64,000 nucleotides of DNA from Stenotrophomonas sp046736075 (GTDB lineage Bacteria > Pseudomonadota > Gammaproteobacteria > Xanthomonadales > Xanthomonadaceae): positions 3,968,001-4,032,000 of the forward strand of contig NZ_CP177163.1 in the NCBI RefSeq assembly GCF_046736075.1, written 5' to 3'. Both the position numbers and the translations under genes were made by a program. The number at the start of each line of letters is the position of its first letter. The first letter of the stretch is position 1. Shown piece by piece: positions 1-8,257 of this stretch. A model generated the notes under the pieces. It was not told where the DNA came from. It made no database searches and saw nothing but the letters and a program-made list of their open reading frames with translations.

Positions 1-217
1 GGCGGTGCCGACCATCGGCATCGGTGCCGGCCCGGAGTGCGACGGTCAGGTGCTGGTGCTGCATGACTTCCTCGGCCTGGACAGCGGCCATCGCCGTCCC
101 AAGTTCGTCAAGGATTTCCTTGCCGAGGGCGGTTCCATCGCCGGTGCCGTCCGCGCCTTTGCCGACGCCGTGCGCGACGGCTCCTTCCCCGACGCAGAAC
201 ACGCCTACGCCTCATGA
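1..217 (+). CDS. panB: 3-methyl-2-oxobutanoate hydroxymethyltransferase (3' end only)
   Basis: Only the last 72 codons are present; the gene begins before the window. The product adds a hydroxymethyl group from methylene-tetrahydrofolate to alpha-ketoisovalerate, the first committed step of pantothenate synthesis in the cytoplasm. The visible piece starts with PTIGIGAGPECDGQVLV and continues HDFLGL, the well-conserved C-terminal part of PanB, followed by a short helical tail. Its TGA stop overlaps the ATG of panC in an ATGA junction, which points to translational coupling in a panBC operon. The identity is secure; the N-terminal half cannot be judged. Confidence 0.93.
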   Translation, partial: AVPTIGIGAGPECDGQVLVLHDFLGLDSGHRRPKFVKDFLAEGGSIAGAVRAFADAVRDGSFPDAEHAYAS

Positions 218-1056
218 TCGACACCGTTACCGAACTGTCCCGTCTGCGCGCCGTCGTCAGCGGCTGGAAGCGTGAAGGCCTGCGCGTCGCGCTGGTGCCC
301 ACGATGGGCAACCTGCATGCCGGCCACTACTCGCTGGTGACCCTGGCGCGGCAGTATGCCGACCGCGTGGTCTCCAGCGTCTTCGTCAACCCGACCCAGT
401 TCGGTCCGAACGAGGACTTCACCCGCTACCCGCGCACGCCCGAGGCCGATACGTCGGGCCTGGAGCAGGCCGGCTGCGACGTGCTGTGGCTGCCCACGGT
501 CGAATCGATGTATCCGTTTGGCGTAGCGCTGGCGGCCAGCGTCAACGTGCCGGGCATCAGCGGTCTGCTGGAAGGCGCGCACCGCCCGGGTCACTTCGAC
601 GGCGTCTGCACCGTGGTCTCGCGGCTGTTCAACCAGGTCCAGCCGGACGTGGCTGCGTTCGGCAAGAAGGACTACCAGCAGCTGGCGGTGATCCGCCAGA
701 TGGTGGAAGACCTGGCCTTCCCGATCCAGATCGTCGGCGGCGACATCGTGCGCGAGACCGACGGGCTGGCCATGAGCTCGCGCAACCAGTACCTCAATGG
801 CGAGCATCGCCAGGTCTCGACCACCATCCACCAGGTGCTGCTGGCGATGCGCGAAGGCTTCATCGCCGGCAAGACCCGCAGCCTGATCGAAGCGGAGGCG
901 ACTGCCGCGCTGCAGGCCGCCGGCTTCCAGGTGGACTACGCCGTGGTGCGCCTGCCGGACCTGTCCGAGCCGGCCGACGCCAACGACGGTACGCGCGTGG
1001 CCCTGATCGCCGCCCGCATCGGCACCACCCGGTTGATCGACAACCTGGAGTTCTGA
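214..1056 (+). CDS. panC: pantothenate synthetase
   Basis: 280-residue PanC, the usual length. It joins pantoate and beta-alanine with ATP through a pantoyl-adenylate. The nucleotidyltransferase HIGH-type motif is visible as PTMGNLHAGH near residue 29, followed by FVNPTQFGPNEDFTRYPRT, the FGKKDYQQL segment and the SSRN motif of the ATP/pantoate pocket. The ATG overlaps the panB stop by four bases (ATGA). panD follows after about 135 bases, so three steps of the pathway sit together. Nothing unusual is seen in the sequence. Confidence 0.97.
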   Translation: MIDTVTELSRLRAVVSGWKREGLRVALVPTMGNLHAGHYSLVTLARQYADRVVSSVFVNPTQFGPNEDFTRYPRTPEADTSGLEQAGCDVLWLPTVESMYPFGVALAASVNVPGISGLLEGAHRPGHFDGVCTVVSRLFNQVQPDVAAFGKKDYQQLAVIRQMVEDLAFPIQIVGGDIVRETDGLAMSSRNQYLNGEHRQVSTTIHQVLLAMREGFIAGKTRSLIEAEATAALQAAGFQVDYAVVRLPDLSEPADANDGTRVALIAARIGTTRLIDNLEF

Positions 1057-1192
1057 GCCGTGGTGCCGGCCGCTGGCCGGCGCCACCCGCTGCCGTCATT
1101 TGCCTGAACCGCCGGCAGCGGGCAGGGGGCAGCCCCTGCTGGCCGGCGGCCGGGTGCTAGAATTTCCCTTTCCTTTACCGTTGTCGCGTGCC

Positions 1193-1573
1193 ATGCACCT
1201 CTCCCTGCTCAAGACCAAGATCCACCGCGCCACCGTCACCCACTCCGAGCTGAACTACGAAGGTTCCATCGCCATCGATGACAACCTGCTGCAGGCCACC
1301 GGCATCCGTGAGTTCGAACAGGTGCATATCTGGGACGTCACCAACGGTGCGCGTTTCTCCACCTATGCCATCCGTGCCGAAGCCGGCAGCGGCGTGGTCT
1401 CGCTCAACGGTGGCGCCGCGCGTCACGTGCAGGTCGGCGACATCATCATCATTGCCGCCTTCGCCAGCATGAGCGAAGAAGAAGCTGACAGCTTCAAGCC
1501 GAAGTTGGTATATGTGGACGGCAAGAACCAGATCTCCCACACCAACGACACGATCCCGACCCAGGCCGCATGA
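1193..1573 (+). CDS. panD: aspartate 1-decarboxylase (pyruvoyl enzyme precursor)
   Basis: 126-residue proenzyme that makes beta-alanine from aspartate, the substrate PanC needs. The ATG at 1193 gives the standard start MHLSLLKTKIHRATVTHSEL; a longer upstream reading of the frame is not conserved PanD sequence. The self-cleavage site is Gly24-Ser25 in NYEGSI; Ser25 becomes the pyruvoyl group. A TAGAAT hexamer at 1158-1163 could be the -10 of its own promoter, separating it from panBC. Its TGA overlaps the pgi ATG (ATGA). Confidence 0.97.
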   Translation: MHLSLLKTKIHRATVTHSELNYEGSIAIDDNLLQATGIREFEQVHIWDVTNGARFSTYAIRAEAGSGVVSLNGGAARHVQVGDIIIIAAFASMSEEEADSFKPKLVYVDGKNQISHTNDTIPTQAA

Positions 1574-3084
1574 CACAGCACAACGGATTCGACCCGCTTC
1601 ATTCCCATGCCCAGCGCCTGCGCGGCGCCAGCATCCCGTCGCTGCTTGCCGCCGAACCGGAGCGGGCACGAACGTTGGGGCTGCGGGTCGGTCCGTTGTA
1701 CGTCAATTTCGCGCGGCAGAAATACGACCGCGCGGCGTTGGATGCATTGCTGCAGCTGGCTGCCGGGCGCGACGTCGCCGGTGGCCTGCAGCGCCTGTTC
1801 CGCGGTGAAACGGTCAATGTGACCGAAGGCCGCGCGGCGCTGCATACCGCGCTGCGTGGCGATCTCAGCGGTGCACCGGTGGCCGGCGAGGCGTTTGCCA
1901 CCGCCGCCCAGGTGCGCGCGCAGATGGGCGAGCTGATCGCCGCATTGGAACAGACCAACGTCACCGACATCGTCAGCGTCGGCATCGGCGGATCCGACCT
2001 GGGCCCGCGCCTGGTGGCCGATGCGCTGCGCCCGGTGACCGGGGCGCGCTTCCGCGTGCATTTCGTATCGAACGTGGACGGCGCTGCCATGCAGCGCACG
2101 CTGGCCACGCTGGATCCGGCGACCACCGCCGGCATCCTGATCTCCAAGACCTTCGGCACCCAGGAAACCCTGCTCAACGGGCAGATCCTGCACGACTGGC
2201 TGGGTGGCAGCGACCGTCTGTACGCGGTCAGCGCCAATCCCGAGCGCGCCGCCAAGGCGTTCTCGATCGCTGCCGGCCGCGTGCTGCCGATGTGGGACTG
2301 GGTGGGCGGTCGTTATTCGCTGTGGTCCGCGGTCGGTTTCCCGATCGCACTGGCGATCGGCTTCAAGGGCTTCGAGCAGCTGCTCGACGGCGCGGCGCAG
2401 ATGGACGCGCATGCACTGAGCGCCCCCTTGGACCAGAACCTGCCGGTACTGCATGCGCTGACCGACATCTGGAACCGCAACCTGCTCGGTCATGCCACCC
2501 ATGCGGTGATGACGTACGACCAGCGGCTTGCGCTGCTGCCGGCCTACCTGCAGCAGCTGGTGATGGAAAGCCTGGGCAAGCGCGTGCAGCTCGACGGCAG
2601 CCCGGTCACCACCGACACCGTGCCGGTGTGGTGGGGCGGGGCGGGCACCGATGTGCAGCACAGCTTCTTCCAGGCGCTGCACCAGGGCACCAGCGTGATC
2701 CCGGCCGACTTCATCGGCTGCGTGCACAACGATGATCCTTACGTGGTCAACCACCAGGCGCTGATGGCCAACCTGCTGGCGCAGACCGAGGCGCTGGCCA
2801 ATGGCCAGGGCAGCGACGACCCGCACCGCGATTACCCCGGTGGCCGCCCGAGCACGATGATCCTGCTCGATGCGCTCACCCCGCAGTCGCTGGGCGCCCT
2901 GATCGCGATGTACGAACACGCCGTGTACGTGCAGTCGCTGATCTGGAACATCAACGCCTTCGACCAGTTCGGCGTGGAGCTGGGCAAGCAGCTGGCCAGC
3001 CAGCTGTTGCCGGCGCTGCAGGGCGAAGCCGCAGCCATCACCGACCCGGTGACGCTGGAGCTGCTGGCCCGCCTGAAGGCCTGA
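1570..3084 (+). CDS. pgi: glucose-6-phosphate isomerase
   Basis: 504-residue phosphoglucose isomerase interconverting glucose-6-phosphate and fructose-6-phosphate. Family signatures are SVGIGGSDLGPRLV, the sugar-phosphate loop SKTFGTQETL and WDWVGGRYSLWSAVG. It is shorter than the roughly 550-residue enterobacterial enzyme. The ATGA overlap with panD is a positional link rather than a pathway link. Because the window also carries a complete Entner-Doudoroff operon, Pgi probably works largely in the gluconeogenic direction, feeding fructose-6-phosphate back to glucose-6-phosphate; this is inference from the family's known metabolism. A GTAG repeat array begins 15 bases after the stop. Confidence 0.97.
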   Translation: MTQHNGFDPLHSHAQRLRGASIPSLLAAEPERARTLGLRVGPLYVNFARQKYDRAALDALLQLAAGRDVAGGLQRLFRGETVNVTEGRAALHTALRGDLSGAPVAGEAFATAAQVRAQMGELIAALEQTNVTDIVSVGIGGSDLGPRLVADALRPVTGARFRVHFVSNVDGAAMQRTLATLDPATTAGILISKTFGTQETLLNGQILHDWLGGSDRLYAVSANPERAAKAFSIAAGRVLPMWDWVGGRYSLWSAVGFPIALAIGFKGFEQLLDGAAQMDAHALSAPLDQNLPVLHALTDIWNRNLLGHATHAVMTYDQRLALLPAYLQQLVMESLGKRVQLDGSPVTTDTVPVWWGGAGTDVQHSFFQALHQGTSVIPADFIGCVHNDDPYVVNHQALMANLLAQTEALANGQGSDDPHRDYPGGRPSTMILLDALTPQSLGALIAMYEHAVYVQSLIWNINAFDQFGVELGKQLASQLLPALQGEAAAITDPVTLELLARLKA

Positions 3085-3098
3085 TAGCACCCCAACCG

Positions 3099-3421
3099 GT
3101 AGAGCCGACCGCTGGTCGGCTACCGCGCGCAGCGCGGGATGGTGATCGGCCCCCGGGTAGAGCCGACCGCTGGTCGGCTATCGCGCGTAGCGCGGGACGG
3201 TGATCGGCTCCCCGGTAGAGCCGACCGTTGGTCGGCTATCGCGCGCAGCGCGGGATGTTGATGTTCGTCGCGAAGGGCAGCCGACCAACGGTCGGCTCTA
3301 CCGATCTGCGCCTGTTGTTGATGTTCGATGCGAAGAGCAGCCGACCAACGGTCGGCTCTACCGAACTGCGCCTGGTGTTGATGCCCGTCGCGAAAGGCAG
3401 CCGACCAACGGTCGGCTCTAC
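3099..3421 (+). repeat. GTAG (SMAG/REP-like) palindrome array downstream of pgi
   Basis: The 333-base gap between pgi and the convergent regulator holds only repeats. Three head-to-tail units start with GTAG at 3099, 3157 and 3215. Each has a GCCGACC-N4-GGTCGGC stem and a second hairpin of the CGCGC-AGCGCG type. Three further units in the opposite orientation end in CTAC at 3301, 3361 and 3421. The arrangement resembles paired REP/BIME structures. The last unit overlaps the 3' end of the regulator gene. RNA from either side would fold strongly, so it may also act as a transcript end or 3' stabiliser (inference). Confidence 0.9.
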
Positions 3422-4008
3422 CGGCTGGGGTCGCGTTCGGGGCTGGGGCGCTTGGCGAGCTTGCGCTGCAGCGAGCGCCGGTGCATGCCGAGCAGGCGGG
3501 CGGCGGCGGAGACGTTGCCGCCGGTTTCGTGCATGGCCTGCTGGATGTGCTCCCACTGCAGGCGGCTGATCGGCGTCATCGCATCCGGCGGTTCCAGGTC
3601 GCCGTCATCGGCCGGGCCGTCGTCTTCTTCGCCGAGTGCACGCAGGATCATCGGCACCGTGGCCGGCTTCGGCAGGTAGTCGTCGGCGCCGAGTTTGATC
3701 GCTTCCACCGCGGTGGCGATGCTGGCGTAGCCGGTGACCAGCAGGATGCGCATGTCCTCGCGCAGCGCGCGCAATGGCTGGATCAGCGCCAGGCCGGATT
3801 CGGCGCCGAGCTTGAGGTCGATCAGCGCAAAGGCCGGCGGCTGCTGGCGCGCCAGCAGCAGGGCAGACGCGATGTCGCTGGCGGTGACGGTTTCCAGGCC
3901 CTTGCGCGCCAGGCTGCGCTGCAGCGTGCGCAGGTACAGTTCGTCGTCGTCGACCAGCAGGCCGTGGATGGCCGGCGCGGTGCCGGGTACCGGTGTGTAG
4001 GGGGTCAT
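3418..4008 (-). CDS. regA: RegA/PrrA-family response regulator (Fis-type DNA binding)
   Basis: 196-residue regulator. The receiver domain has LLVDDDE at the start, the phospho-acceptor Asp64 in ALIDLKLG, Thr92 and Lys114 in DDYLPKP. A proline/acidic linker leads to a C-terminal Fis-like helix-turn-helix, HETGGNVSAAARLLGMHRRSLQRKL, the RegA/PrrA/ActR arrangement. The ATG at 4008 is preferred over the upstream in-frame start because it has GGAG just upstream and overlaps the kinase stop as ATGA. The TAG stop is the TAG of an adjacent GTAG repeat. Partner: the RegB-like kinase encoded immediately upstream. The target genes are not known from this window. Confidence 0.88.
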   Translation of the reverse strand: MTPYTPVPGTAPAIHGLLVDDDELYLRTLQRSLARKGLETVTASDIASALLLARQQPPAFALIDLKLGAESGLALIQPLRALREDMRILLVTGYASIATAVEAIKLGADDYLPKPATVPMILRALGEEDDGPADDGDLEPPDAMTPISRLQWEHIQQAMHETGGNVSAAARLLGMHRRSLQRKLAKRPSPERDPSR

Positions 4009-5231
4009 GTGGAGGTCTCCCGGGGGGACAGGGGCAGGCGGAAGCCGACGCGGGTGCCGGCACCGTGGGCCGGACGCATCCACAGTTCGCCTTCCAGTCG
4101 TTCGATGGTGGCATGCGACAGGGCCAGGCCAACGCCCATGCCCTCGGTCTTGCCGCTGTTGAACAGCGTGCCGGGCAGTACTGCCTGGCGCGCATCGAAG
4201 CCGTGGCCGTAATCGCGGACTTCGCCGATCAGGTCCTCGCCCTGGATGCGCAGCGTGAGGTCCACCTGCGGGCGCTCGGCCTTCTCGCCGGCGTCGGCGG
4301 CATTGTTGAGCAGCACCATCAGCAGATGGCCGATGCCGGGGTCCAGCGGCAGGTCGAGCGGGGCGTCGTCATTGCGCTTGAGCGCGATGGTCGGGCGTAC
4401 CAGCCGCCACTGTTCCAGCACCTGCGGCAGGGTCACCCGGTCGCGGCCGGAGCTTTCGCCCGCCGCCGGCCGGGCCAGCGCCAGCACGCGCTCGCGGCAT
4501 TGCACCAGCAGTTCGCGCAGGGTCTCCACGTCGTCGCGGACCTCGCTGCTGTCGGTCTGGTCGGCGATGTCGTCGGCGAGCAGGGTCATGGTCGCCAGCG
4601 GCGTGTTGAGTTCATGCGCCACCGAGGCGGCATGCGTGGCCAGCGCGACGATGCCTTCGTTGCGCACGAAGCGCTCGCGCAGCAGCGCCAGTTCGTGCTC
4701 GCGATGGCGCAGGGCGATGGCCAGCCGGGTGGCGAACACCAGCACCACCGTGGCCGACAGCAGGAAGTTGCAGACCACGCCCCACTGGTGCATCTGCATG
4801 GCGGTGAAGTAGCCGGCCGGCAGCGGCACGCCGAACAGGCCGCTGACCGCATAGCCGATCAGGCAGGCGGCGGCCACGGCCAGGGTCCAGCGCAGCGGCA
4901 GGGCGAGCGCGGCCAGGGCGATCAGGATCAGGAACAGCGAGCCGAACGGATTGGCGATGCCGCCGCTCCAGCCCACCATCCAGGTCAGGACGGTGACGTC
5001 GACCAGGATGTGGCAGAAGGCGGTGAGGGGCGCCGTGTCGGCGTCATGCACCCGCCACTGCGCGTATAGATTGAACAGCGCCAGCGCCGCCACGCCCGCC
5101 CAGAGCGGGCGCTGCGACAGCTCCAGCCCCAGAACCCACGTGGCGACAAGGATCGTGGCCGCCTGGCCGGCCACGGCCAGCCAGCGCAGACTGCACAGCG
5201 TTCGGAGAAAGGGGGCGTCGGGACCGGTCAT
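4005..5231 (-). CDS. regB: RegB/PrrB-family redox-sensing histidine kinase
   Basis: 408-residue membrane sensor kinase with about five to six N-terminal hydrophobic helices. The ubiquinone-binding signature GGIANPF (residues 90-96) matches the RegB GGxxNPF motif. The H-box AASVAHELNTPL has the phospho-acceptor His206, and a cysteine follows at residue 245 in LLVQCRERVL, the position of the RegB redox-box cysteine (39 residues after His; 40 in Rhodobacter). The C-terminal ATPase domain shows NNAADAGE, DYGHGF and GMGVGLALS. The start at 5231 gives the conserved N-terminus. It is coupled to the regulator by an ATGA overlap. In related bacteria such pairs control respiratory and redox genes; here that role is inferred. 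Confidence 0.86.
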   Translation of the reverse strand: MTGPDAPFLRTLCSLRWLAVAGQAATILVATWVLGLELSQRPLWAGVAALALFNLYAQWRVHDADTAPLTAFCHILVDVTVLTWMVGWSGGIANPFGSLFLILIALAALALPLRWTLAVAAACLIGYAVSGLFGVPLPAGYFTAMQMHQWGVVCNFLLSATVVLVFATRLAIALRHREHELALLRERFVRNEGIVALATHAASVAHELNTPLATMTLLADDIADQTDSSEVRDDVETLRELLVQCRERVLALARPAAGESSGRDRVTLPQVLEQWRLVRPTIALKRNDDAPLDLPLDPGIGHLLMVLLNNAADAGEKAERPQVDLTLRIQGEDLIGEVRDYGHGFDARQAVLPGTLFNSGKTEGMGVGLALSHATIERLEGELWMRPAHGAGTRVGFRLPLSPRETST

Positions 5232-5363
5232 TGCCCGCCCATCGTATGCGTTCGGCGGGCGGGCTGCCTGCGACAATCGGCCGCATCGGCCGACCCCGGC
5301 TGAAAATGAGTGCCGAGCAACGGCCAGCACCTACCTGCACGCTGGGCGCGCTAAAATGCCGGC

Positions 5364-6629
5364 ATGCATGACGCCGTTACCCGACCGACCCAACCCTCCG
5401 ACACCACTGTGTGGGCCCGCCGCCAGACCCAGGCCGTCCGCATCGGCAGCGTGGTGGTCGGCGGTGGCCAGCCCGTGGTCGTCCAGTCGATGACCAATAC
5501 CGACACTGCCGATGTCGCCTCCAGCGTCAAACAGGTGGCCGAGCTGTGGCGGGCCGGGTCGGAAATGGTGCGGCTGACGGTCAACAACCCCGAATCGGCC
5601 GCGGCGATCCCGCGCATCGTCGAGAAGCTGCGGATGATGGGGATCGACGTCCCCCTGATCGGCGATTTCCATTACAACGGGCATCAGCTGCTGACCCAGG
5701 AGCCGGCCTGCGCCGAAGCGCTGGCCAAGTACCGGATCAACCCGGGCAATGTCGGCTTCGGCAAGAAAAAGGACACTCAGTTCGCGCAGTTGATCGAGTT
5801 CGCGATCCGCTACGACAAGCCGGTGCGCATCGGCGCCAACTGGGGGTCGCTGGACCAGTCGCTCGCCGCGCGCCTGATGGACGAGAACAGCCAGCGCGCG
5901 CAGCCGTGGGATGCCGGCCGGGTGCTGCGCGAGGCCTTGATCCGTTCTGCGCTGGATTCGGCCCATACCGCCGTTGAACTGGGCCTGCCGCGCGATCGCA
6001 TCGTGCTCTCGGCCAAGGTCAGTGGCGTGCAGGAACTGATCGCGGTCTACCGCGACCTGGCCCAGCGCTCGGACTTCGCCCTGCACCTGGGCCTGACCGA
6101 GGCCGGCATCGGCAGCAAGGGCATCGTCGCCTCGTCGGCGGCGCTGGCGGTACTGCTGCAGGAAGGCATCGGCGACACCATCCGCATTTCGCTCACCCCG
6201 GAACCGGGGCAGTCGCGCACCGCAGAGGTGATCGTGGCCCAGGAACTGCTGCAGACCACCGGCCAGCGTGCCTTCACACCGCTGGTCACGGCCTGCCCGG
6301 GCTGCGGCCGCACCACCTCCGAGTTCTTCCAGGAACTGGCCAAGGTGGTGCAGAACCACGTGCGCGGCAAGATGCCGGAGTGGAAGGTGAGCCACCCGGG
6401 GGCGGAGAACATGACCCTGGCGGTGATGGGCTGCATCGTCAACGGGCCGGGCGAATCGCGCCATGCCAACATCGGCATCTCGCTGCCGGGCACCGGTGAA
6501 ACGCCGGCCGCGCCGGTGTTCGTGGATGGCGAAAAGACGGTGACCCTGCGTGGCGACAACATCGCCCAGGACTTCGTGACGTTGATCGACGAATACGTCG
6601 AACGGAAGTATGTCCGACGTGTCGGATAA
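5364..6629 (+). CDS. ispG: 4-hydroxy-3-methylbut-2-enyl diphosphate synthase
   Basis: 421-residue IspG (GcpE), the iron-sulfur enzyme that reduces methylerythritol cyclodiphosphate to HMBPP in isoprenoid synthesis. The cluster cysteines are visible as CPGCGRTT (residues 311 and 314) and MGCIVNGPGE (Cys357), with the catalytic Glu in the latter motif. The N-terminal barrel carries VQSMTNTDT and VRLTVN. A TAAAAT box at 5352-5357 lies only seven bases before the ATG, so the transcript could be leaderless. The 3' end overlaps the PAP2 gene by 20 bases. Confidence 0.97.
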   Translation: MHDAVTRPTQPSDTTVWARRQTQAVRIGSVVVGGGQPVVVQSMTNTDTADVASSVKQVAELWRAGSEMVRLTVNNPESAAAIPRIVEKLRMMGIDVPLIGDFHYNGHQLLTQEPACAEALAKYRINPGNVGFGKKKDTQFAQLIEFAIRYDKPVRIGANWGSLDQSLAARLMDENSQRAQPWDAGRVLREALIRSALDSAHTAVELGLPRDRIVLSAKVSGVQELIAVYRDLAQRSDFALHLGLTEAGIGSKGIVASSAALAVLLQEGIGDTIRISLTPEPGQSRTAEVIVAQELLQTTGQRAFTPLVTACPGCGRTTSEFFQELAKVVQNHVRGKMPEWKVSHPGAENMTLAVMGCIVNGPGESRHANIGISLPGTGETPAAPVFVDGEKTVTLRGDNIAQDFVTLIDEYVERKYVRRVG

Positions 6630-7317
6630 GCCCACGGTGCTGGCCGCACCGGAGCCGGCAGCCGGATTCCGCCAGTGGATGGGCCACAACGCGTGGCGCT
6701 TCGTGCTGCTGTTCGTGGGCGTGCTGCTGCCGCTGGCCGGCTTCGTCGCGCTGGCCGACGAAGTGCATGAACTGGAATCGATCTATTTCGACGCGCCGCT
6801 GCTGTGGAAGATGCATGGCCTGCAGTCGCCCGGGCTGGACCGGTTCTTCGTGCTGCTGTCAAAGCTGGGCTACGAATGGTTCCTGATCCCGGCCGATGTG
6901 ATCATCGTGGCGGCGCTGCTGTGGTGGCGACGCTGGCGTGAAGCCAGTTTCGTGGCGATCTGCTTCGTTGGCTCGGCGCTGTTGAACCTGGGCAGCAAGC
7001 AGTTCTTCCAGCGCGACCGTCCCAGCCTGTGGGAGTCGATCGCCCCGGAAAGCACGTTCAGCTTCCCGAGCGGGCACGCGATGGGCTCGATGACGCTGGC
7101 CATCACCCTGATCCTGCTGACCTGGACGACCCGCTGGCGCTGGCCGGTGCTGATCCTGGCCGGCGGCTTCGCCCTGCTGGTGAGCGTGTCGCGGGTCTAC
7201 CTGGGCGTGCATTACCCCTCCGACATCCTGGCCGGGTGGTGTGCCGCGGTGGTTTGGGTGGTAGGGTGTTTCCTGGTGATGTTCCGGCGCCGCCGCCCGT
7301 GGCGGCACCGCGGCTGA
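6610..7317 (+). CDS. PAP2-family membrane phosphatase
   Basis: 235-residue integral membrane protein of the type 2 phosphatidic acid phosphatase family. The three catalytic motifs are KQFFQRDRP, FPSGHAMG and RVYLGVHYPSDILAGW, in the expected order between hydrophobic helices. Such proteins dephosphorylate lipid phosphates such as undecaprenyl diphosphate, phosphatidylglycerol phosphate or phosphatidic acid at the outer face of the inner membrane; the substrate cannot be read from sequence. It overlaps ispG by 20 bases in another frame. That is suggestive because IspG feeds isoprenoid diphosphate synthesis, but this functional link is only an inference. Confidence 0.88.
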   Translation: MSDVSDKPTVLAAPEPAAGFRQWMGHNAWRFVLLFVGVLLPLAGFVALADEVHELESIYFDAPLLWKMHGLQSPGLDRFFVLLSKLGYEWFLIPADVIIVAALLWWRRWREASFVAICFVGSALLNLGSKQFFQRDRPSLWESIAPESTFSFPSGHAMGSMTLAITLILLTWTTRWRWPVLILAGGFALLVSVSRVYLGVHYPSDILAGWCAAVVWVVGCFLVMFRRRRPWRHRG

Positions 7318-7561
7318 TCCAGACACGGCACGTATCGCACCGGGGAGAGGTGCGGTGACGCGGGGAGGCGTCGATGCCGACAGGGCGCCGATAGGCGTAA
7401 TAAACCAGGGTTGCCTTCTTTGAAAGGCAAGGGGAAGGGGCTTTCAAAACCGGATGTGATGTCGACACCAGAACGGACGATGCACTGCATGTTCATTCTT
7501 GTGATCGTCTTGTCCCGCCGTTAGGCTGGCCCCCGTTAGCAGCGTTTGAAGAGGTACGTGC

Positions 7562-8209
7562 ATGACGATTCGAGTGTATCTGGTGGACGATCATGCGCTG
7601 GTGCGTACCGGCATGAAGATGATCCTCTCCAACGAGACCGACATCGACGTGGTCGGCGAGGCCGAGTCCGGCGAAGACGCACTGCCGGAAATCCGCCAGT
7701 TGCGCCCCGATGTCGTGCTGTGCGATCTGCACCTGCCCGGCGTCAGCGGCATGGAGGTCACCGAGCGCGTGGTCCGTGGCGATCACGGCACCCGCGTGGT
7801 GATCGTATCGGTGCTGGAAGACGGCCCGATGCCCAAGCGCCTGCTCGAAGCCGGTGCGTCCGGCTACATCGGCAAGGCCTGCGATGCGCAGGAACTGCTG
7901 CGTGCCGTGCGCGATGCCGCGCTGGGCCGCCGCTACCTGGGCAGCAGCATCGCCCAGAACCTGGCGCTGTCCAACGTGGAAGGCAGCCACTCGCCGTTCG
8001 ATGCGCTGTCGCCGCGAGAACTGGAAGTCGCCCTGCTGCTCACCCAGGGCCTGCGCCAGGAAGACATCGCCAAGCGCCTCAGCCTGAGTGCCAAGACCGT
8101 CAACACGCACAAGGCGCGCCTGTTCGAGAAGATGGGCATCAGCGACAACATCGCCTTGGCGCGCATGGCCAGCCAGTACGGTCTGGTGGACCCGGCGCGA
8201 CCGATGTAA
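7562..8209 (+). CDS. NarL/GacA-type response regulator
   Basis: 215-residue regulator with an N-terminal receiver domain (Asp9-Asp10, phospho-acceptor Asp55 in VLCDLHLPG, Lys105) and a C-terminal LuxR-type helix-turn-helix, LSPRELEVALLLTQGLRQEDIAKRL followed by TVNTHKARLFEKMG. Overall it most resembles GacA/UvrY, global regulators that act through small RNAs of the Csr/Rsm system. No partner kinase is adjacent, as is common for GacA. The 244 bases upstream hold no gene, only a weak hairpin (TTGCCTT/AAGGCAA, 7411-7430). The GacA assignment is moderate; the family is certain. Confidence 0.88.
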   Translation: MTIRVYLVDDHALVRTGMKMILSNETDIDVVGEAESGEDALPEIRQLRPDVVLCDLHLPGVSGMEVTERVVRGDHGTRVVIVSVLEDGPMPKRLLEAGASGYIGKACDAQELLRAVRDAALGRRYLGSSIAQNLALSNVEGSHSPFDALSPRELEVALLLTQGLRQEDIAKRLSLSAKTVNTHKARLFEKMGISDNIALARMASQYGLVDPARPM

Positions 8210-8257
8210 TCCGCGCCGGTGTTGCCGGCAGCCGGGCGATGCCCGGCTGCCGTTGCC

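Noticed and set aside
7411..7430. Terminator between the PAP2 gene and the GacA-like gene
   Set aside because: Only a 7-bp stem without a T-tract; too weak.
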